Program-made: the position numbers and the translations under genes
DNA from: Burhinus oedicnemus
Taxonomy: Eukaryota > Chordata > Aves > Charadriiformes > Burhinidae
NCBI GenBank assembly: GCA_008921705.1
Contig: VFFE01007638.1
Coordinates: 3,285,397-3,349,396 of the forward strand
DNA length: 64,000 nt
Direction of reading: 5' to 3'
The notes under the pieces: model-generated
Databases searched by the model: none
The model's input: only the letters and a program-made list of their open reading frames with translations
Told to the model about the DNA's origin: nothing
Shown: one piece after another, positions 1-13,126 of the stretch
Layout of the letters: each line of letters begins with the position of its first letter
Position numbering within the stretch: the stretch's first letter is position 1

Positions 1-3000
1 GAAGCAAAACCATAAAATATCAATAAAGCTATCTACCCTAGGCAAAGGGTGACTAGACACAAAGACAACCTCTCATCAAGAGTGCCTCAGCCAGGTTACT
101 GTAGGCCTTTCCAAGTCTCACAGAACTCTGCTGTTCTTCTCTTTCTGTAGTGCTGGGAACAGCTCGTCTTCTTAAGTACTTCCACATTTCTAGGGGTTTT
201 TTTTCTTTTTTTTCTCTTTAAGAAAGAAATCAGACAGATGTGAAGAGGAGTCTTTAGAAACAAGTATCTTCAATAGGCCTAGTTATACAAAAGTTAAAAA
301 GAAAAGAAAAAGAAACCCACAAACACGAAATTCAAACTTTCAGTTCGTCTCTGTAGATTTGCTTTGCCTACCAACTCTATCAACTAACAATGCAAAGACA
401 CAGAAATGCTATGCTTTATAAAAAGTTCATGAAAGTGGTGTCAAGGATTAGAGGATTGAAGTTAGGTTTTGCATGAAAAACTCAGGACAGTTTATATGAA
501 TATTTTCCCCATTTAGCCTCTATATTTTACATTTACAGATAGCATTGCTTATGAGGATATTGTAAAACTTGAGTACTGAAGGGTTTTGAGTGCAGTGGAT
601 AAAGTCTACTCACCTAATCACAAAACCTTTCCTCTATATATTTCTTTTAAATGTTCCTTGTAATTTTTCATACTTTAGTAACCCACTGCATCTCTCTATA
701 TAGCACACGTATATACATAGTCCATGGCCCCTATCTCAGTCTGACATATGTAGTCATTCAGACATGAAGACATGAATTCCTTCACCTAAAGAGTGAATGG
801 GAACTTTTGTCTGTCTGTATTTATTTCTGTGGTTTTCTTGATAAAGTACTTCATGGATAGCTTCAAGTGCATCTGGTTTCATTTAACCCTTGTTTTGTCT
901 CTACAGATATTACTCCCTTGGTCTATCTTTCACTCTTCACTTTTTCTCCCGTACTCTCACAAACCTGGATTTTATGAAATCTTTAGACTCAGATTTTTAC
1001 ACCAAAATCTCATGCAGGGAAGCCCACATTCTCCTTTGCAATACGCATGTGCAATCCAACAGAATTCTTCAGAAAAGAAAAGCCTGGCCAATATTTTGAA
1101 TCAATTTGTTGTGAATAGTCTGAACTGAAACAGAGCTTTTTTCACACCTGTTCTGTAAACTCTCCATTCATATACAAGGCAGTAAAACAGGAAGCTAGAC
1201 TAATCTCCAGACATTGCACTTTTTATCTACAGTGCTTCCACATATTTGTGCTGTTTCCAGTAACTCTAGATGATGGATGAACCAACCTATGAAGACGGAT
1301 TTTGCAAAGAAACCCAAGGTATAGCAGGTCTTTCACAGATCCTTCTCAATCATTACTCCTTCCTTCCTTTTTTCCTTTGGAAAAATAATTTAAATTAAAC
1401 AGATTCGTTATATGCAGCACAGTGTTGCCATGTGAGCCCTGAACACTTTGTTCAAGAGCTAGGAGGCCAGCCAACTGCTTTAGTTCCTTAAAGAATAACA
1501 GATGTGTCCTTCCAAGTCTCATGCTAATGGAATTTAGGCTGTGGTAAGGAGTTTAAAAATACTCTCAGTTGTCTGCAGGCTCAGTTTTGACTCTGCTCTG
1601 TCGGTTAGCTTGTATCAGGCTTCTTTTTCCACATCTTTCAGAAACATTGCATGAAATGTCCAGCTGAGCTGAAGCCACTAGTAATCTGCTTTCACTGAGT
1701 TAAAAAAAATAGTTAAAAGTAAAAATCTATGGATTTCAGTTGTGTATGATACTGTTTCTACCAGCCTAACTCTGTAAGTACTGTATTTAAAATACGTTGA
1801 GTAAAATGTTCTTTCTTTGTGTATATACAGTAAAAACCTGCAATTTCTGTTCCTTTACTACCAGCATATGTTTGATATCTTTATTTTTAGCTTCAAATAT
1901 TAACTATAGTTATATAAAAGGGAAGCAAAAGATTTGGTGTAATCATCCTTAAGCAGAAGATGTCAGTAAATTGAAATGGCAAATGGGGCAAATTAAGAAA
2001 TCCTTTGCATTGCAGTTCACATTTGATATGTTGTGAAGGCCCTAGGATCACAGGGAAAAACTGTAGGAGCTAGGAGGGGAAGCTACAGGGGCTTTTCTCC
2101 AGCAGGAACCAGTGACAGTGCAGGAGAAAGTGCTCTTCCATGGCCAAAGCTCTTCCTTCAGCTTTCTGCACTTCAACTATGTGCAGGCTGAAGTGAATGA
2201 TGCTTATTATAATCTGGTCACTGCTTTGCTCTCTTGTCTCTCTGGGATGGAGAGTGTTACAGAGAAAGGGAGTAGTACTGCAAGTCTCTGTGCTGAGCAC
2301 TCTGGCTGTATGTTTTCACCATTTACCGTGGGTGGTGAGAAGCAAAGAGATCTAGCGGGCAGGCAGTGGGAGGGGAGAGTGGAAGGCAAGAGGCCAGAGG
2401 CACTGGCTGTGGCTGGGAACGGGAGGCTTTTGTAAGGCAAGCATTGCAAAGAGAGGTCCTTGATTTTCCTTTTTTCCCTTTGTCCAAGCTTGTCTCCCTT
2501 ATTACCTCCCCACCAACTACTATTATTGTCATCTTTGTTCACACATTACTTTGTCATCCTGTGTACTGGTCATGTCTTATGTTTGTGCTTCTCTTCTCCC
2601 TTGTGTGGTCTTTGGTGCTTGTGGAGTTCAATTCTGGGAACTGGGATTCTAACAGGCTTTTTCCTTGCTCCACCTCGTATACTACTAGAAGATTGCCTAG
2701 GGAAGGAGACAGCTACTCTGCACCTTATTTCCTCCAGAAAACTGATGTGGAAACAGTTTTTTTGCCTCTCTATCTTCCCTATCCCCAGCAAAAGCTCATA
2801 CTCCTTTGGAGAGAAAAGAAGAACTGGATACTCTGGAGCTGCTTGTCTGAACAGCTGGTAAGGAAGAAGATGGTCATGGGTTGTCTTCTTCCTCCACAAT
2901 GCCAGGTGGTATTCACGACAGAGCATATGACCAACGAGGCTACATTGTCCCTTTCCATGAGGTAGTACAAAGAAGTGATGCAGTATGTTGGCTCTCATCA

Positions 3001-5335
3001 CAGGACAACCTGTAAGGGCTGAACAAACTCTGTCCCCCTCAGCTGATAGGAGCTGAGGGAGGGGGCTGGTGGGAAGAGAGAAGATTGTTGGTGGTTTATG
3101 AAGAAGAAGGGAAGCATGTGAGAGATTTTGGTGAAAGGATCTTTAACTGAAAATGATGCTAAGTGGCAGAAAGAAAGAAAGGATGAGAAGTGTAAGGAGC
3201 AGCTGAAGAAGATGTATTTCTTCAATATTCCTACTTTACTTCCTTAACTTCATCTCAGAATTGCTATTTCCTAAAAATCATCCCTTCAGAAATACCCTGC
3301 CTCCCCAACTACTCATCCTGTCAGAATTCTTCCAAGCCAGCATTCACACTTGATTTCCCTTTTCTTTCCGATTCCATCTGCCACTTTTAATGTGCTCTTA
3401 TATTCTCTTTCCAGAAATCCCAATATGTTTCATTACTTTGACCTCAGTTCTGCACCCTTTCCTTCACTGAGACATTCACGTTCCCTTTTTCATTCAGTGA
3501 CACTCTCACTTCGCATTCCTCTTCAGTTCAGCTCTCTTTCCTGTATTTCTTTCCCTCTATAGTTATTTATTTTGGGTTCTGCTGCCCTCCTGGTCTCTAC
3601 CACTCAAAAATTTTGCCTCTTAACAGGTTTTTCTTTTCTTCACAAGCCTCTCTGCTATCTTCAATTTAACCCCTGGAAACTCCTTCATTGCCTTCCTCAT
3701 GCTTTGCTCAAGCCATTTTTCTTTAGATCTATTATCTCAATATTTTTTCTATTTATTTTGTTTTCTATTGATCTTTTTCAGTAGAGGAAGGTGAAATTTC
3801 CTTGACTTTTGATAGCCAGAAACATAAATTGCTAGCTCTTTTCTGGTGATTTCAAATGCTGTTGCCCCAGTAATGCAATATCTAACACACAACGGGCATC
3901 ACATCATAATGGATAGCCATTATTACACATTATCATAATTAACAAAAGGCAAATGGTACTCTCTAAATATCAACTTGGATAAGCACCTTCCTCATCTTTC
4001 AAATCATCTGTAGCAGAACAGTTTGTCTGCAGCAGTTAACTTCCTTAATTTTATTCAGAATGGTGAGTGAAAGCTTTTAAGCAGCCAAAGGTCATATTTT
4101 ATACAACAGAGTGCAGCAGAATGTTCATGTAGTCATGATCTTATTCCTCAACAATATCTTCACTCTGATCAGGAATATAAAAGCAGTGAAATCCAGGATC
4201 CGCTGCAACTAGGACATGAATTTTGCCACTGATTCTGTGGTCCAAGATACTGTCCAAAACTAAGTATTTCACAGCCTCTTCTGTCTGAATTTGAGTTCTG
4301 TTTTCTCCCTTTCTTTTTTAGGACACTAACTACTAATCTCTAAGTGGATTCTTTTTTTTCCTGCTTTACAACTTACTTTCAAAGCACAGCTCACAAGTAT
4401 GCAGACATCAGAGGCAGTAGGTATCACAGAGCAGGGAGAAGCTCCACAAAACGGTAGATATTATGGCCATATCAAGCTGATGGAGCTATGCACAACTGTT
4501 TAAAAAATGAGCATAACAGATATGCCAAAAAGGACAAGGGTTTTTAAGATATGTCATTTTTTGCTCAAAACGCTTTACATACAGGCTTCTCTGAGCAGAG
4601 CTTGGCTTCCTTAGCAGCACAAGAAAATAAGCAAGAGCGGGAACCTTTGATTACAGATATTTTACTCTCTGAAGCATGATATTGCAGAGCGTGGGTGTTT
4701 GTGAAATTCTGTTAGTAGGCTAAAGACAGTTTTCAATTTGAAGAGGAAAAAAACAGATGTATAAAATGTAAAAATGAGGGACACTTACTTGGTTTATTGG
4801 ATGGTTCTTGTGGATAAGTATACCTAAGAGGTCTAACACAAGGATTCTCAGGTGCTAGTTTTTTGTTCTGAATTATCTGATTGCACAGCAAACCCTTCAA
4901 GAAAAAATCCACAGTATTGCAGAGATGCCAATGTGTGAGTACAGCTCTGGGTGAACAGTGCTATTATGTGCGTGTAATCCTAAACAGGTAACTAATAATA
5001 ACAATCACTTCCCTATATTCAGTGTTTGCAAGCCATCTGAGACAGACCATGGAAGGTAAGAACCCCATTTAGTGCTGTTTACTTATGCATGCACCGTTAG
5101 TAAGCAAAATAAGTTCATTTGAACCTCTTTTCTCTTCTTTAACTTTCTGAACCTCTTTCTTATTCTACCCCCTCTCTATTTTCAAAGCTATAAGGTAGTA
5201 AAACCATTGGCCAGATTTATTTCTGGATAATTCCAGTGATTAAACTGGACTGTGAACTGTCTTCTACCCCACACTTTTGCAGGCTTGGCTTTTCCCTGCT
5301 CTGAACCAGCCAAATTTTACAGCCATCTGTACAGA
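1..5335. other. non-coding stretch, no gene recognised
   Basis: AT-rich sequence with many stops in all frames. Open frames near 2.1-3.0 kb (the longest is 199 codons at 2366-2965, plus) have no recognisable domain, overlap frames on the other strand and look like chance. From about 3290 to 3785 the plus strand is strongly pyrimidine-biased, which explains the two 70-codon frames there (3350-3562 and 3572-3784). I see no LINE or LTR sequence here. Confidence 0.6.
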
Positions 5336-5656
5336 TGTTGTCCCAAATCTGGGTTCTTTACCTGGTGTGCAAGCCAATAACACACAGAACAGAGGTATTT
5401 CCAAGTTTATTCCATTAATGCGCAGAAATGAGGTGCTCATCCCAAAATGGGAGCACACCTCAGTTTCAAAAATCTCCACTTTTATACATTGATTATTACA
5501 TATTCAAACAATTGATACATATTCATTGTTATTCTCTTTAATGATTGGTCAAGATTTCTTCGCTTCCCATGTAAATTAGTGCGCAGACTCGGTCTTCTTC
5601 TTCCATTGTTCTCTTTTGAGTAGGTGGTATCATTTGGGTAGGCAGTCAATGAGTCA
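5336..5656 (-). mobile_element. ERV long terminal repeat, minus strand (betaretrovirus/ERVK-like)
   Basis: Read on the minus strand this is a compact LTR. A TATAAAAG box is at 5479-5486 and an AATAAA signal about 75 bp further on at 5406-5411. A GT-rich U5-like segment follows and ends GATTTGGGACAACA at 5336, a proper ...CA terminus. Upstream on the minus strand, at 5667-5677, is the purine tract GCAGGGGGAGA, a likely polypurine tract. An LTR start at TGACTCATTG (5656) gives about 321 bp, but the start is uncertain because the tract is not flush against a TG. The short TATA-to-poly(A) distance and small size fit bird alpha/betaretrovirus-like ERVs. The family assignment is inference. I could not confirm a target-site duplication. 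Confidence 0.6.
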
Positions 5657-6023
5657 GTGGTCGTGGTCTCCCCCTGCGAAATTACCTTTTACCTACTTCT
5701 CCTCTAATCTTGGCAGTTCCAGGTGTTTTTCTCAGTTTGCTGACCAGGCCTAGAGTTCATCACTCTCTTGACAGGAATATCCTACTTATCAAAAAAGCTA
5801 CATTGTCTAGCAGTTAGTTACTTAATTGAATCACAGATAAATCATGTCTAGTTACTATTTCTCTATTTTAATATTAGGTAAATAATTAAACAGGGTTGGG
5901 GCTGTATAGGGAACTCTAGCAGCAGCAGGTTTCCTTAGTTGTTTCAATTTCATTTTACATTCCATTTTTCTAGTCAATATCAATTTTACTACAACAGAGA
6001 TATGGCTGCTTCTTCTTCTGTTC
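5657..6023 (-). other. proviral spacer between env-like remnant and LTR
   Basis: On the minus strand this joins the env-like remnant to the LTR and includes the candidate polypurine tract at 5667-5677. No intact reading frame is supported. It is probably proviral 3' sequence, because it lies between two parts of the same element. Confidence 0.4.
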
Positions 6024-6393
6024 TTACTCCATGCGTGCCATAATCCCAGATCTTTTGAGCAGAAGCAAAGTACAGAAGGCAGAAGCGATAATGATGAGCC
6101 TAGCACTCCTTATTGTTGCTAACAAGCTTCGTATTTGATCTGTAAGTTTGCTCATAGGGGTTACAGATGCGCTGATTTCCCTGACTCCTGGGAGTGGAGA
6201 GGACGCATCAACACTTGCATAGTTGATTGAAGAGGCACTTCTGCTGCTGCTGAGCTGCACAGCTAAGCAAGCAACGCCAAAGAAGAGGCAGCAGGAGCTT
6301 TAGTCTCCGCTTCCTCTCTGCCGCTTCCCCCTCACCAGCTTTTGCTGTCATCTTGTGTGGGACTGAACCAGCTGGCAGTGGGGGAGCAGGCAC
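6024..6393 (-). pseudogene. broken env-like remnant of the ERV next to the LTR
   Basis: Two overlapping minus-strand open frames lie upstream of the LTR in the same orientation. The first (6208-6393, 61 codons) has a basic patch followed by a leucine-rich hydrophobic run ending in Cys-Ala-Ala, which looks like the long leader of a retroviral envelope protein. The second (6024-6260, 78 codons) has one hydrophobic stretch (core LIIIASAFCTLLLL) near its end and then a short basic tail, like the membrane anchor of a transmembrane subunit. There is no room for the surface subunit, so if this is env it has suffered a large internal deletion and a frame change. A third frame (5855-6106) continues a basic tail toward the LTR. 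The identity rests on position, orientation and hydropathy, not on a diagnostic motif. Confidence 0.35.
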
Positions 6394-9300
6394 AGCTCGT
6401 TATATTAGTCAAGTATTAGCACCATTGAAAAGGGTCAATTGCAAAATGAAGGTTGTTCTGATGAGTAGGACATCAATCTGATATTATTAGCTGTCAATAT
6501 TGCGTGTTTCCCGTGGGTTTCTTTGTAAATGACAGCAGCAAAACTCCATGGCAAATAATGCTTAAAAGATGATTCCAGAACCAATAAAAAGGGTCAAGTA
6601 CTCTAAGGAGGGGAGGGATATAAAATGACAGAGATCTCAGGAATCTCCTTATTTTAACTGGGTAAAAAGAAATTGCCAACAAAGGCCTGAATTTATATTT
6701 CTTCAGCCTGTCCCACCAGGACTTGCTTCTCTTGGTAGCTGAAAGTCTAAAAGAAAAAGCTGTTTGGAACTGGATTCAGGGAGTTTGAACTAAGCAGAAA
6801 AGCATCTGTATTTTCTGCTAACACGCTGCAAAGGTGTTCCCACCAACGCCTGCTTTCCAAATCTAGTAGAATGGGAATGTTCTAGGTATTAAAATAACCA
6901 CTCTTGATCTCTCACTGAAGCTATTTATATTTTTCTATTTAAATATCCTATTTATTAATAGTGTTCAATATTAGCATAAAGAACCCCCTGCATTCCCCAG
7001 TCAGCAGGTAGCAGACATCTCATGTCAGCTATTTTATGAGCATTATAATTAGCAAGGCAAACTGTACAACTTCCAGTTTGATTCATTTGCTGATGCTTAT
7101 TCTGATTCATTTACAATTATGCCAGTAATTGGCATAACTGTTTAGATGTATTTGGAAAATGTCCATAAGTGGATATCCTAATTATAGATTTATCCCAGCG
7201 GCAGATACTCACATTGTGTAATAACGACTTTCTCCATCTATCAGGAAGTGCTATACTGATTCCTAAGGCAAGAGAGCAGTGGAGGCTGTGGTCTGGTAGA
7301 TTATTATGGACAGGGTAGGGAAACTCAAAGGAGGTACGGCTGCCTGTCCTCTGATGGTGCTCCTTCAGATTCTAGGTGCTTGGAAAAGCAAAAGCCCTGC
7401 CAACTCCAGTGCAAGCTGGCAGAGGCATTTCATTTTGCCACGTGCCCGTTCAAATACACCAGAGAAATCCAGTTCCAGTGGAGCTTAAACCACAGCTCTC
7501 TGAAGCACACCAAAAGGCCATTCCTCAGACTCGTACCAACGAAGTGAGGTGGTGAGGACCTGCCAGGACTGGAAACTCTTCCATGTAGGGAGTGCCCCAA
7601 AAGCAGGAAGATCCAACTTTGAGCTCCTCAGACACTCGTGTGTGATCTCGATGCTTGTGTGTCCCCAGATTTCTTCATGAGCGATGGGACTTAGCTGAGA
7701 GCAGACCACCTTGACCCACTTTCACATGTGTTGGTGCCAGGGGACTCCCTTGCTCCATACATCTGCTGCCACAGCTGTGGCACTGGCCACAGTGCCCACT
7801 CCAGCATTGCAGCCCGGGCCATGCACCTGCAACAGTTACAGTGAAGGCAAAAATGTGGAGGTACGCCTGAAGCAGGAGAGGACACTGGGCACCAGAAGAC
7901 TCAAGCTGCAGCTGCCATAATGGTTAGGAATCTTCAACCTGGAGGCAATTGCACCTGCTCTGTTCATAAAGGCTAGATTAGTGAGCTATGTGTGAAAGAC
8001 ATGATGGCTTTTACTTTGAGATGTCTTTAATTCACTTCTGATCATGAGGCAATCATGACTTTTAATGAAAACTGAACTGTTTTATGAAGAAAGGAGTTAA
8101 ATGAGATCTTTTTCTTTGTATCTCAGAAGATGAAAAAATTAAGAAAATAAACAAAACAACCCCTGCAGTTCTTTAAATTACTCACACTACCTGTTCCACT
8201 ACAGGTCAGTTTTTGCACAATAACCTTAGAGATGTTTACCCCTCTAGATAAATTCTCTCAGTTGTTCTTTCCACCAGAACTAGTTTTAAAAAGCCAGGCT
8301 GAATGCAGTATCTATCATCAGGCTATTTGACAGAACAATCCTCTCAGCCCAGAGTTACATGGGCAAAGTTACGACTCTGGATCCAAAGTGGCTCTGCAAG
8401 GGCTGCCTTAGCACTTCCATGTCATCTCTGTACAGATGATATCTATATATAAGATAATCACAAAAACATCATAAAGCACTTAACATAATTTTCCTCAGCT
8501 TATTCTATCAAAAATATTGTCGATTTTGCAGTTAATAACATGTATTTGAGTACTTTCTAATTAAAACAGAATATTTTGTACTACGATAACACATTTCCAT
8601 CCTTTCACTCTTTTTTATAGTGAATGAACTTTGTAAAATGAAGAAAAACATTTTCAACTTTGCCATCTTCAGAAAGAATAGTTTTGGTTTCATGAGGCAG
8701 GAGAAAAACATCTTCATTTTACATAATACAGTGAACTGAAAAATGCAGGTACTGGTATTTGACTTGTCTGTAACCGAAAGACAATAGAAAACTTTAAAAC
8801 TTGCTTTAACTTCACTTGCATCCATCACAAATACTAACCCAAGTGTTTCCATTATGAAGCTAAAGCTATTTCTGGCTGTTGAGGTTTTTTTCTCAACATT
8901 ATTTCTTCAAAAAGAAACAGACATAAAATAACAATTCGATTTATGCAAGAACATATAAATTACTAACTCTGAATTCTGACATACTTTGCCTTCTCATGGC
9001 TGTCCCTATTCCATAATTTCCTGCACGATGTACATTACATATAGCATCAATAATGACAGCAATCCCTAAAGGCCTTAGTAACATGTGCATCAAAAGCACC
9101 TTGTAGAGAAGAGCTCACAAAGTGCCATGGTAAAATTCCTACTTGATTTTAACTGGAACGTAATTAAGTCCAAACTATGAATATACATCTGGTTAACACT
9201 TTCTTTTTTACACTCTGGAGTTCATCACTTAGGTTTATCAATGCATTACACTTTCTCAGAAATCAACCATCAGAAAAAAAATGGCCTCTTTCTTCAAGGT

Positions 9301-12267
9301 GATGGATTTTTTTAAAAATTCACAGCCACTTGCTTTATATGTCATTATTATCTGTCAGCAGGTGTAGAGAATGAAATTGCAGCGATTGTTGTGATTGCAA
9401 CAACAATTAATTAAGGAAACTAAAACCCAACTTTTCCAAGACATCAGTTATCCAGAACCATAGAGCAGGTAGAGAAAAGTGTTAATACAAAAGAAAAAAA
9501 AAAAAAAGCCACCATCAATGTGGGGCTTATCTACATTGTAATTTATGACATTCCTTGCCTTTCCATTTCCACTGTCTAGCTTGGGAGAGATATGGGCTAG
9601 CTGCAATTTGTGTGTGCCTTTCTCTGGAAGGCTTATTTCAGATGTTGCTGACAAACCCACTGAAGCATAAATCTTATCCTTTTAGTTGGAACCAAACAGC
9701 ATTGTCCTCATTGATTTATCTTCTGTTTGTTTCCTCCAGCAGTTGCCTCTGATTTACTTCCTTGCGTTTAGGGTAATATCACAAAAGTAAATTGATGTGC
9801 ACATTAACGAAAATGTATTTAACTGTCTTGCTCCCTGCTCCAGGATCCATTTAAGTGTCCCCAGAAATTTGTATTGAGGGACCCAGCACCAGGTGCCGCC
9901 TTACCCCACTTTCACCCTTACTTTGTGTGGCTGCCTTGTCACAGTGTGTATATTTTCTCATAAACTAGACAGAGTTCAATTCTCTGTGACTATTCGATGC
10001 TGGACACAGACTTTCAGCATAGATTTGAGCCCTGTCTAATATTATAACTGATTAACAATATCTTTGCACATTACTGAATTTTAGAAAGTAGTGTAGAGTG
10101 CAATGTTATTAGTGAGAACTTGTCTTTGTGTAATATAAAACTAGCTATAGGGAACACTCAAGAACATAATGAAAATTGCAAACAGAGAAAACATTATGGT
10201 GTTCACTTATAAAAAGATTAAACAAAACAATTAAGGTTTATATACCCTTTTCTCTGCCCCCAAAAGACTGTTGGTCTAAATGGAATAATACGTTTCTATT
10301 ATTACTTTACTATTGTTTTATTATATTGAGCTATATTTCAGCTTGTTATGGAATGTCAGCTATTATACCCACAGACCTTTCATATTCTAATGAGTTTCAT
10401 TCTGTCTTGGGATTTTTTTCTGAAAATTGACATTCTCCTTTTCTCTCATTCTTATTTATTTATTTATTCTGAAATTATAATGCAAAAGAGTCTCTTTTGG
10501 GGGTTTACCCATGAGACATATAAATGCACCTGTCTCTTCTGGTGAATACTTAATTTTTCAGGAGAGATTTTTTCTTCCAAAAATGATTTATAGTGAAGAA
10601 AATAAGTGATTTATACTACACAGTCTTATGTTTTTCATTGTCTGGCTCTTTTGCTTTGTCCTGCAATTGCAGTACCATCCTGAAGGTAAATTTGAGAAAT
10701 CTATAAAAGTAAACTTGGCAGTCGTTTCTAAATCCTGGCTTTTATAAGGAATCTTGTGGAGGAAAACTAGAGTGGAACCAGAGCTGCGGGAGCTGATAGA
10801 CGCAGTACAGTGCCCAGGCAAAACGGTGTAAAAGCTTAGTTGCTTCATAGATTTGGCAAGAAAAATGAGCTTTGTAGGTAATTAATGGAAATATATTTAG
10901 CATATTTGCTGAAGTCACTGTTTAGTTTGCTCTTCCATTCTCTATAGCTAGCACATTACTGTACTTGCAACAGGTAACCATGGAGGCAAGACAAAAGCTA
11001 GAAGGGATGAATGTTAGGACTCCCCAATTCAAGCAATATGCTTCGGTGGTTCTGATTTCCTTAAAATGACATTATATAATGCTTTAGACCTTATTTCTTC
11101 CCAGATACAGGTAGCTAGCAGAGAATTAGAGATCCAGAAGAACAGAATATATGTAACAGTAGTTGTGGCTTTGCCTAGAACTCCATAAGTCTAATTGTGC
11201 TTGGACCTATCTTGGTCAAGCTAGAGCTCTTAAGGGTAAATTAGACAAAATAATAATCTCCAAGTAATCTGTTATGTATTTCTTTTAATTCAGCATTGAA
11301 AACGAATTTCTTCAGTTGCTTTCATTTAAAAACCGCTCTTTAAATTTAATCTCCTTGTAAATATATCCTTTTTATCTCTCTAGCAAAAAAAAAAGAAAAA
11401 AGAATGGACACAAAAAAAAATAATACGGCAAAGAAGGTGAAAGGGAGTGCTGATAAGGGTTTTCTTCAGTAAGAACAGTTTTTATTGGAACATGGCATTT
11501 TGTCAAACCTTAAACTTTTCATGTAAATGTGTCATTTGAAACAAAACCTTGTTGCAAAATCTGTGTTCCTGCAGGGCAAAAGATGAGGAAAGGAAGAAAA
11601 AACAATTTCACAAATTTACTAACAGGAAAATGCTAAGTAAATGTCCCGAAGGTGTTGAAGAATTATATGCAAATCCCCCACTGTTTTGGATCGATGAGGA
11701 GTAGTTAATCCTTCTTAGTCCCTCCTTTTGAAGCTGTTCTTCATTATTTATTGCTCCCAATAAAGAAACTAAAGCTGTAACCTGTGCACTAGGGCACTCA
11801 ATGGGGAAGTGAAGTGCCAGCCCTGAGTCAGTTAGAAGTGGGAATTGACATATTATCCCCTATGGATCAGGTGAATATTTTATCCGCAACGTCATGGTGG
11901 GTTATCTCTCTGTGGTTTTGTTTTCTTTTCTGTCTCGCTTTCCCCAATGAAGAATTCAGAAACATCCTGGCTTTGTTCCAGTGAAGAATAAAAAAACTTT
12001 TTTGAAAACAAACATATTTTTTCTAAGCCACAGTTCTTGTTTTCTAGAATTCTAAAATCAAGAGTGGCTAAGATCTGAAAATGCAGCAGAGACCAGCCAA
12101 AGGTCTTGTACTGCAGATGGTTCAAAGCAAAGATAAAGAAGCTGAAGAACAGGTTGTGCCTTTGGTAGAGAAACCCTTAATTACTGTTTCAAGTCATCTT
12201 CTGTTGGTGCTTGGACACTTTCAGGCTGTCAGGTTCCTACTTACTTACACCAGAAAATGCTAGATAT
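6394..12267. other. non-coding stretch with one perfect palindrome
   Basis: No gene or recognisable transposon. Open frames are short and unassigned. Notable small items are a perfect 8-bp-arm inverted repeat at 7117-7137, a 14-A run at 9494-9507 and a short TTTA run near 10455. The 7.0-7.2 kb part is AT-rich with several TAATT-type cores and could be regulatory, but nothing in the sequence proves it. No retroviral sequence was recognised beyond about 6400, so the ERV relic seems to be 5'-truncated. Confidence 0.5.
7117..7137. repeat. perfect inverted repeat, 8-bp arms, 5-nt spacer
   Basis: The arms TTATGCCA and TGGCATAA are exact reverse complements around GTAAT. The spacing resembles a dimer-binding site, but the half-sites are outward (TGCCA-N5-TGGCA), the reverse of the usual NFI arrangement. 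Confidence 0.8.
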
Positions 12268-13126
12268 TTTCTAATGTCCACATATCTTGGTCTGGGGGAG
12301 TCGCTGATACACCAAAGGATTATGCTGTCATTCAGATGAACATGGACAGCCTGGAGAAATGGGCTGACAGGAACCTTGTGAAGTTCGACAAGGGGAAGTG
12401 GAAAGTCCTACATCTAGGGAGGAACAACTCCACGCGTCAGTATATGCTGGGGGGCCAGCTGGCCAAAAAGCAGCTTTGCCAAGAAGGACCTTGGGGTCCT
12501 GGTGGACAGTAAGCTGAACATGAGCTAGCAATGCACTCCTGTGACAAAACAAGTCCAGCAGTATCCTGAGCTGCATTAGGAGGAGTGTTGACAGCAGTTT
12601 GAGGGAGGTGATCCTTCCCCTCTACTCAGCACTGGTGAGGCTTCATCTGGAGTACTGTGTCCAGTTCTGGGCTCCCCAGCACAAGAGAGAAACGGACATA
12701 CTGGAGAGAGTCCAATGAAGGACCACAAAGATGATCAAGGGAATAGAGGATGTCTCCTGTGAAGAAAGGCTGAGAGAGCTGGGATGGTTTAGCCTGGAGA
12801 AGAGAAGGCTCATGGGAATCTTATCAGTATATATAAATACCTGAAGGGAGGGAACGAAGGGGGCTTTTCTCAGTAATGCCCAGTGATGGCAAAAGACGCA
12901 GTGGACACAAATTAAAACACATGAGCTTTCATCTAATCACACTAGAAAACCCTTTTTTACTGTGGGAGTGATCAATCACTGGCATTAGTTGCCCAGGGAG
13001 GCTGTGGGGTCTCCATTCTTGGAGATATGGTCCTGCACAGCTGGCTCTAGGTGACCCTGCTTGAGGAGGGAGGTTGGGCCAGATGACCTCCAGAGGTCCC
13101 TCCCAATCCCAACCATTCTGTAATTC
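12268..13126 (+). mobile_element. CR1 LINE, 5'-truncated, 3' half of ORF2 plus 3' UTR
   Basis: The fragment starts just after where the reverse-transcriptase catalytic box would be. From about 12291 it follows the CR1 order: a GVADTPE-like stretch, DLDxLExWA-like and NLVKFDKGKWK-like segments, the LGVLVDSKLN-like segment near 12490, the conserved segment encoding [19 protein letters not shown] (near 12617-12680), the YEERLRELG-like region and the HWN(R)LP-like region. It ends with the usual 3' UTR (a TTGGGCCAGATGACC block near 13072) and a decayed ATTCTGT terminus at about 13120. Premature stops and frameshifts make it non-functional, for example the TGA in GTCCAATGAAGG near 12715. The 5' end is ragged, as expected for target-primed insertions. 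Confidence 0.9.

Noticed and set aside
2366..2965. A 199-codon plus-strand open frame.
   Set aside because: No domain, no splice or promoter context, shadowed by frames on both strands, and near the length expected by chance in 64 kb.
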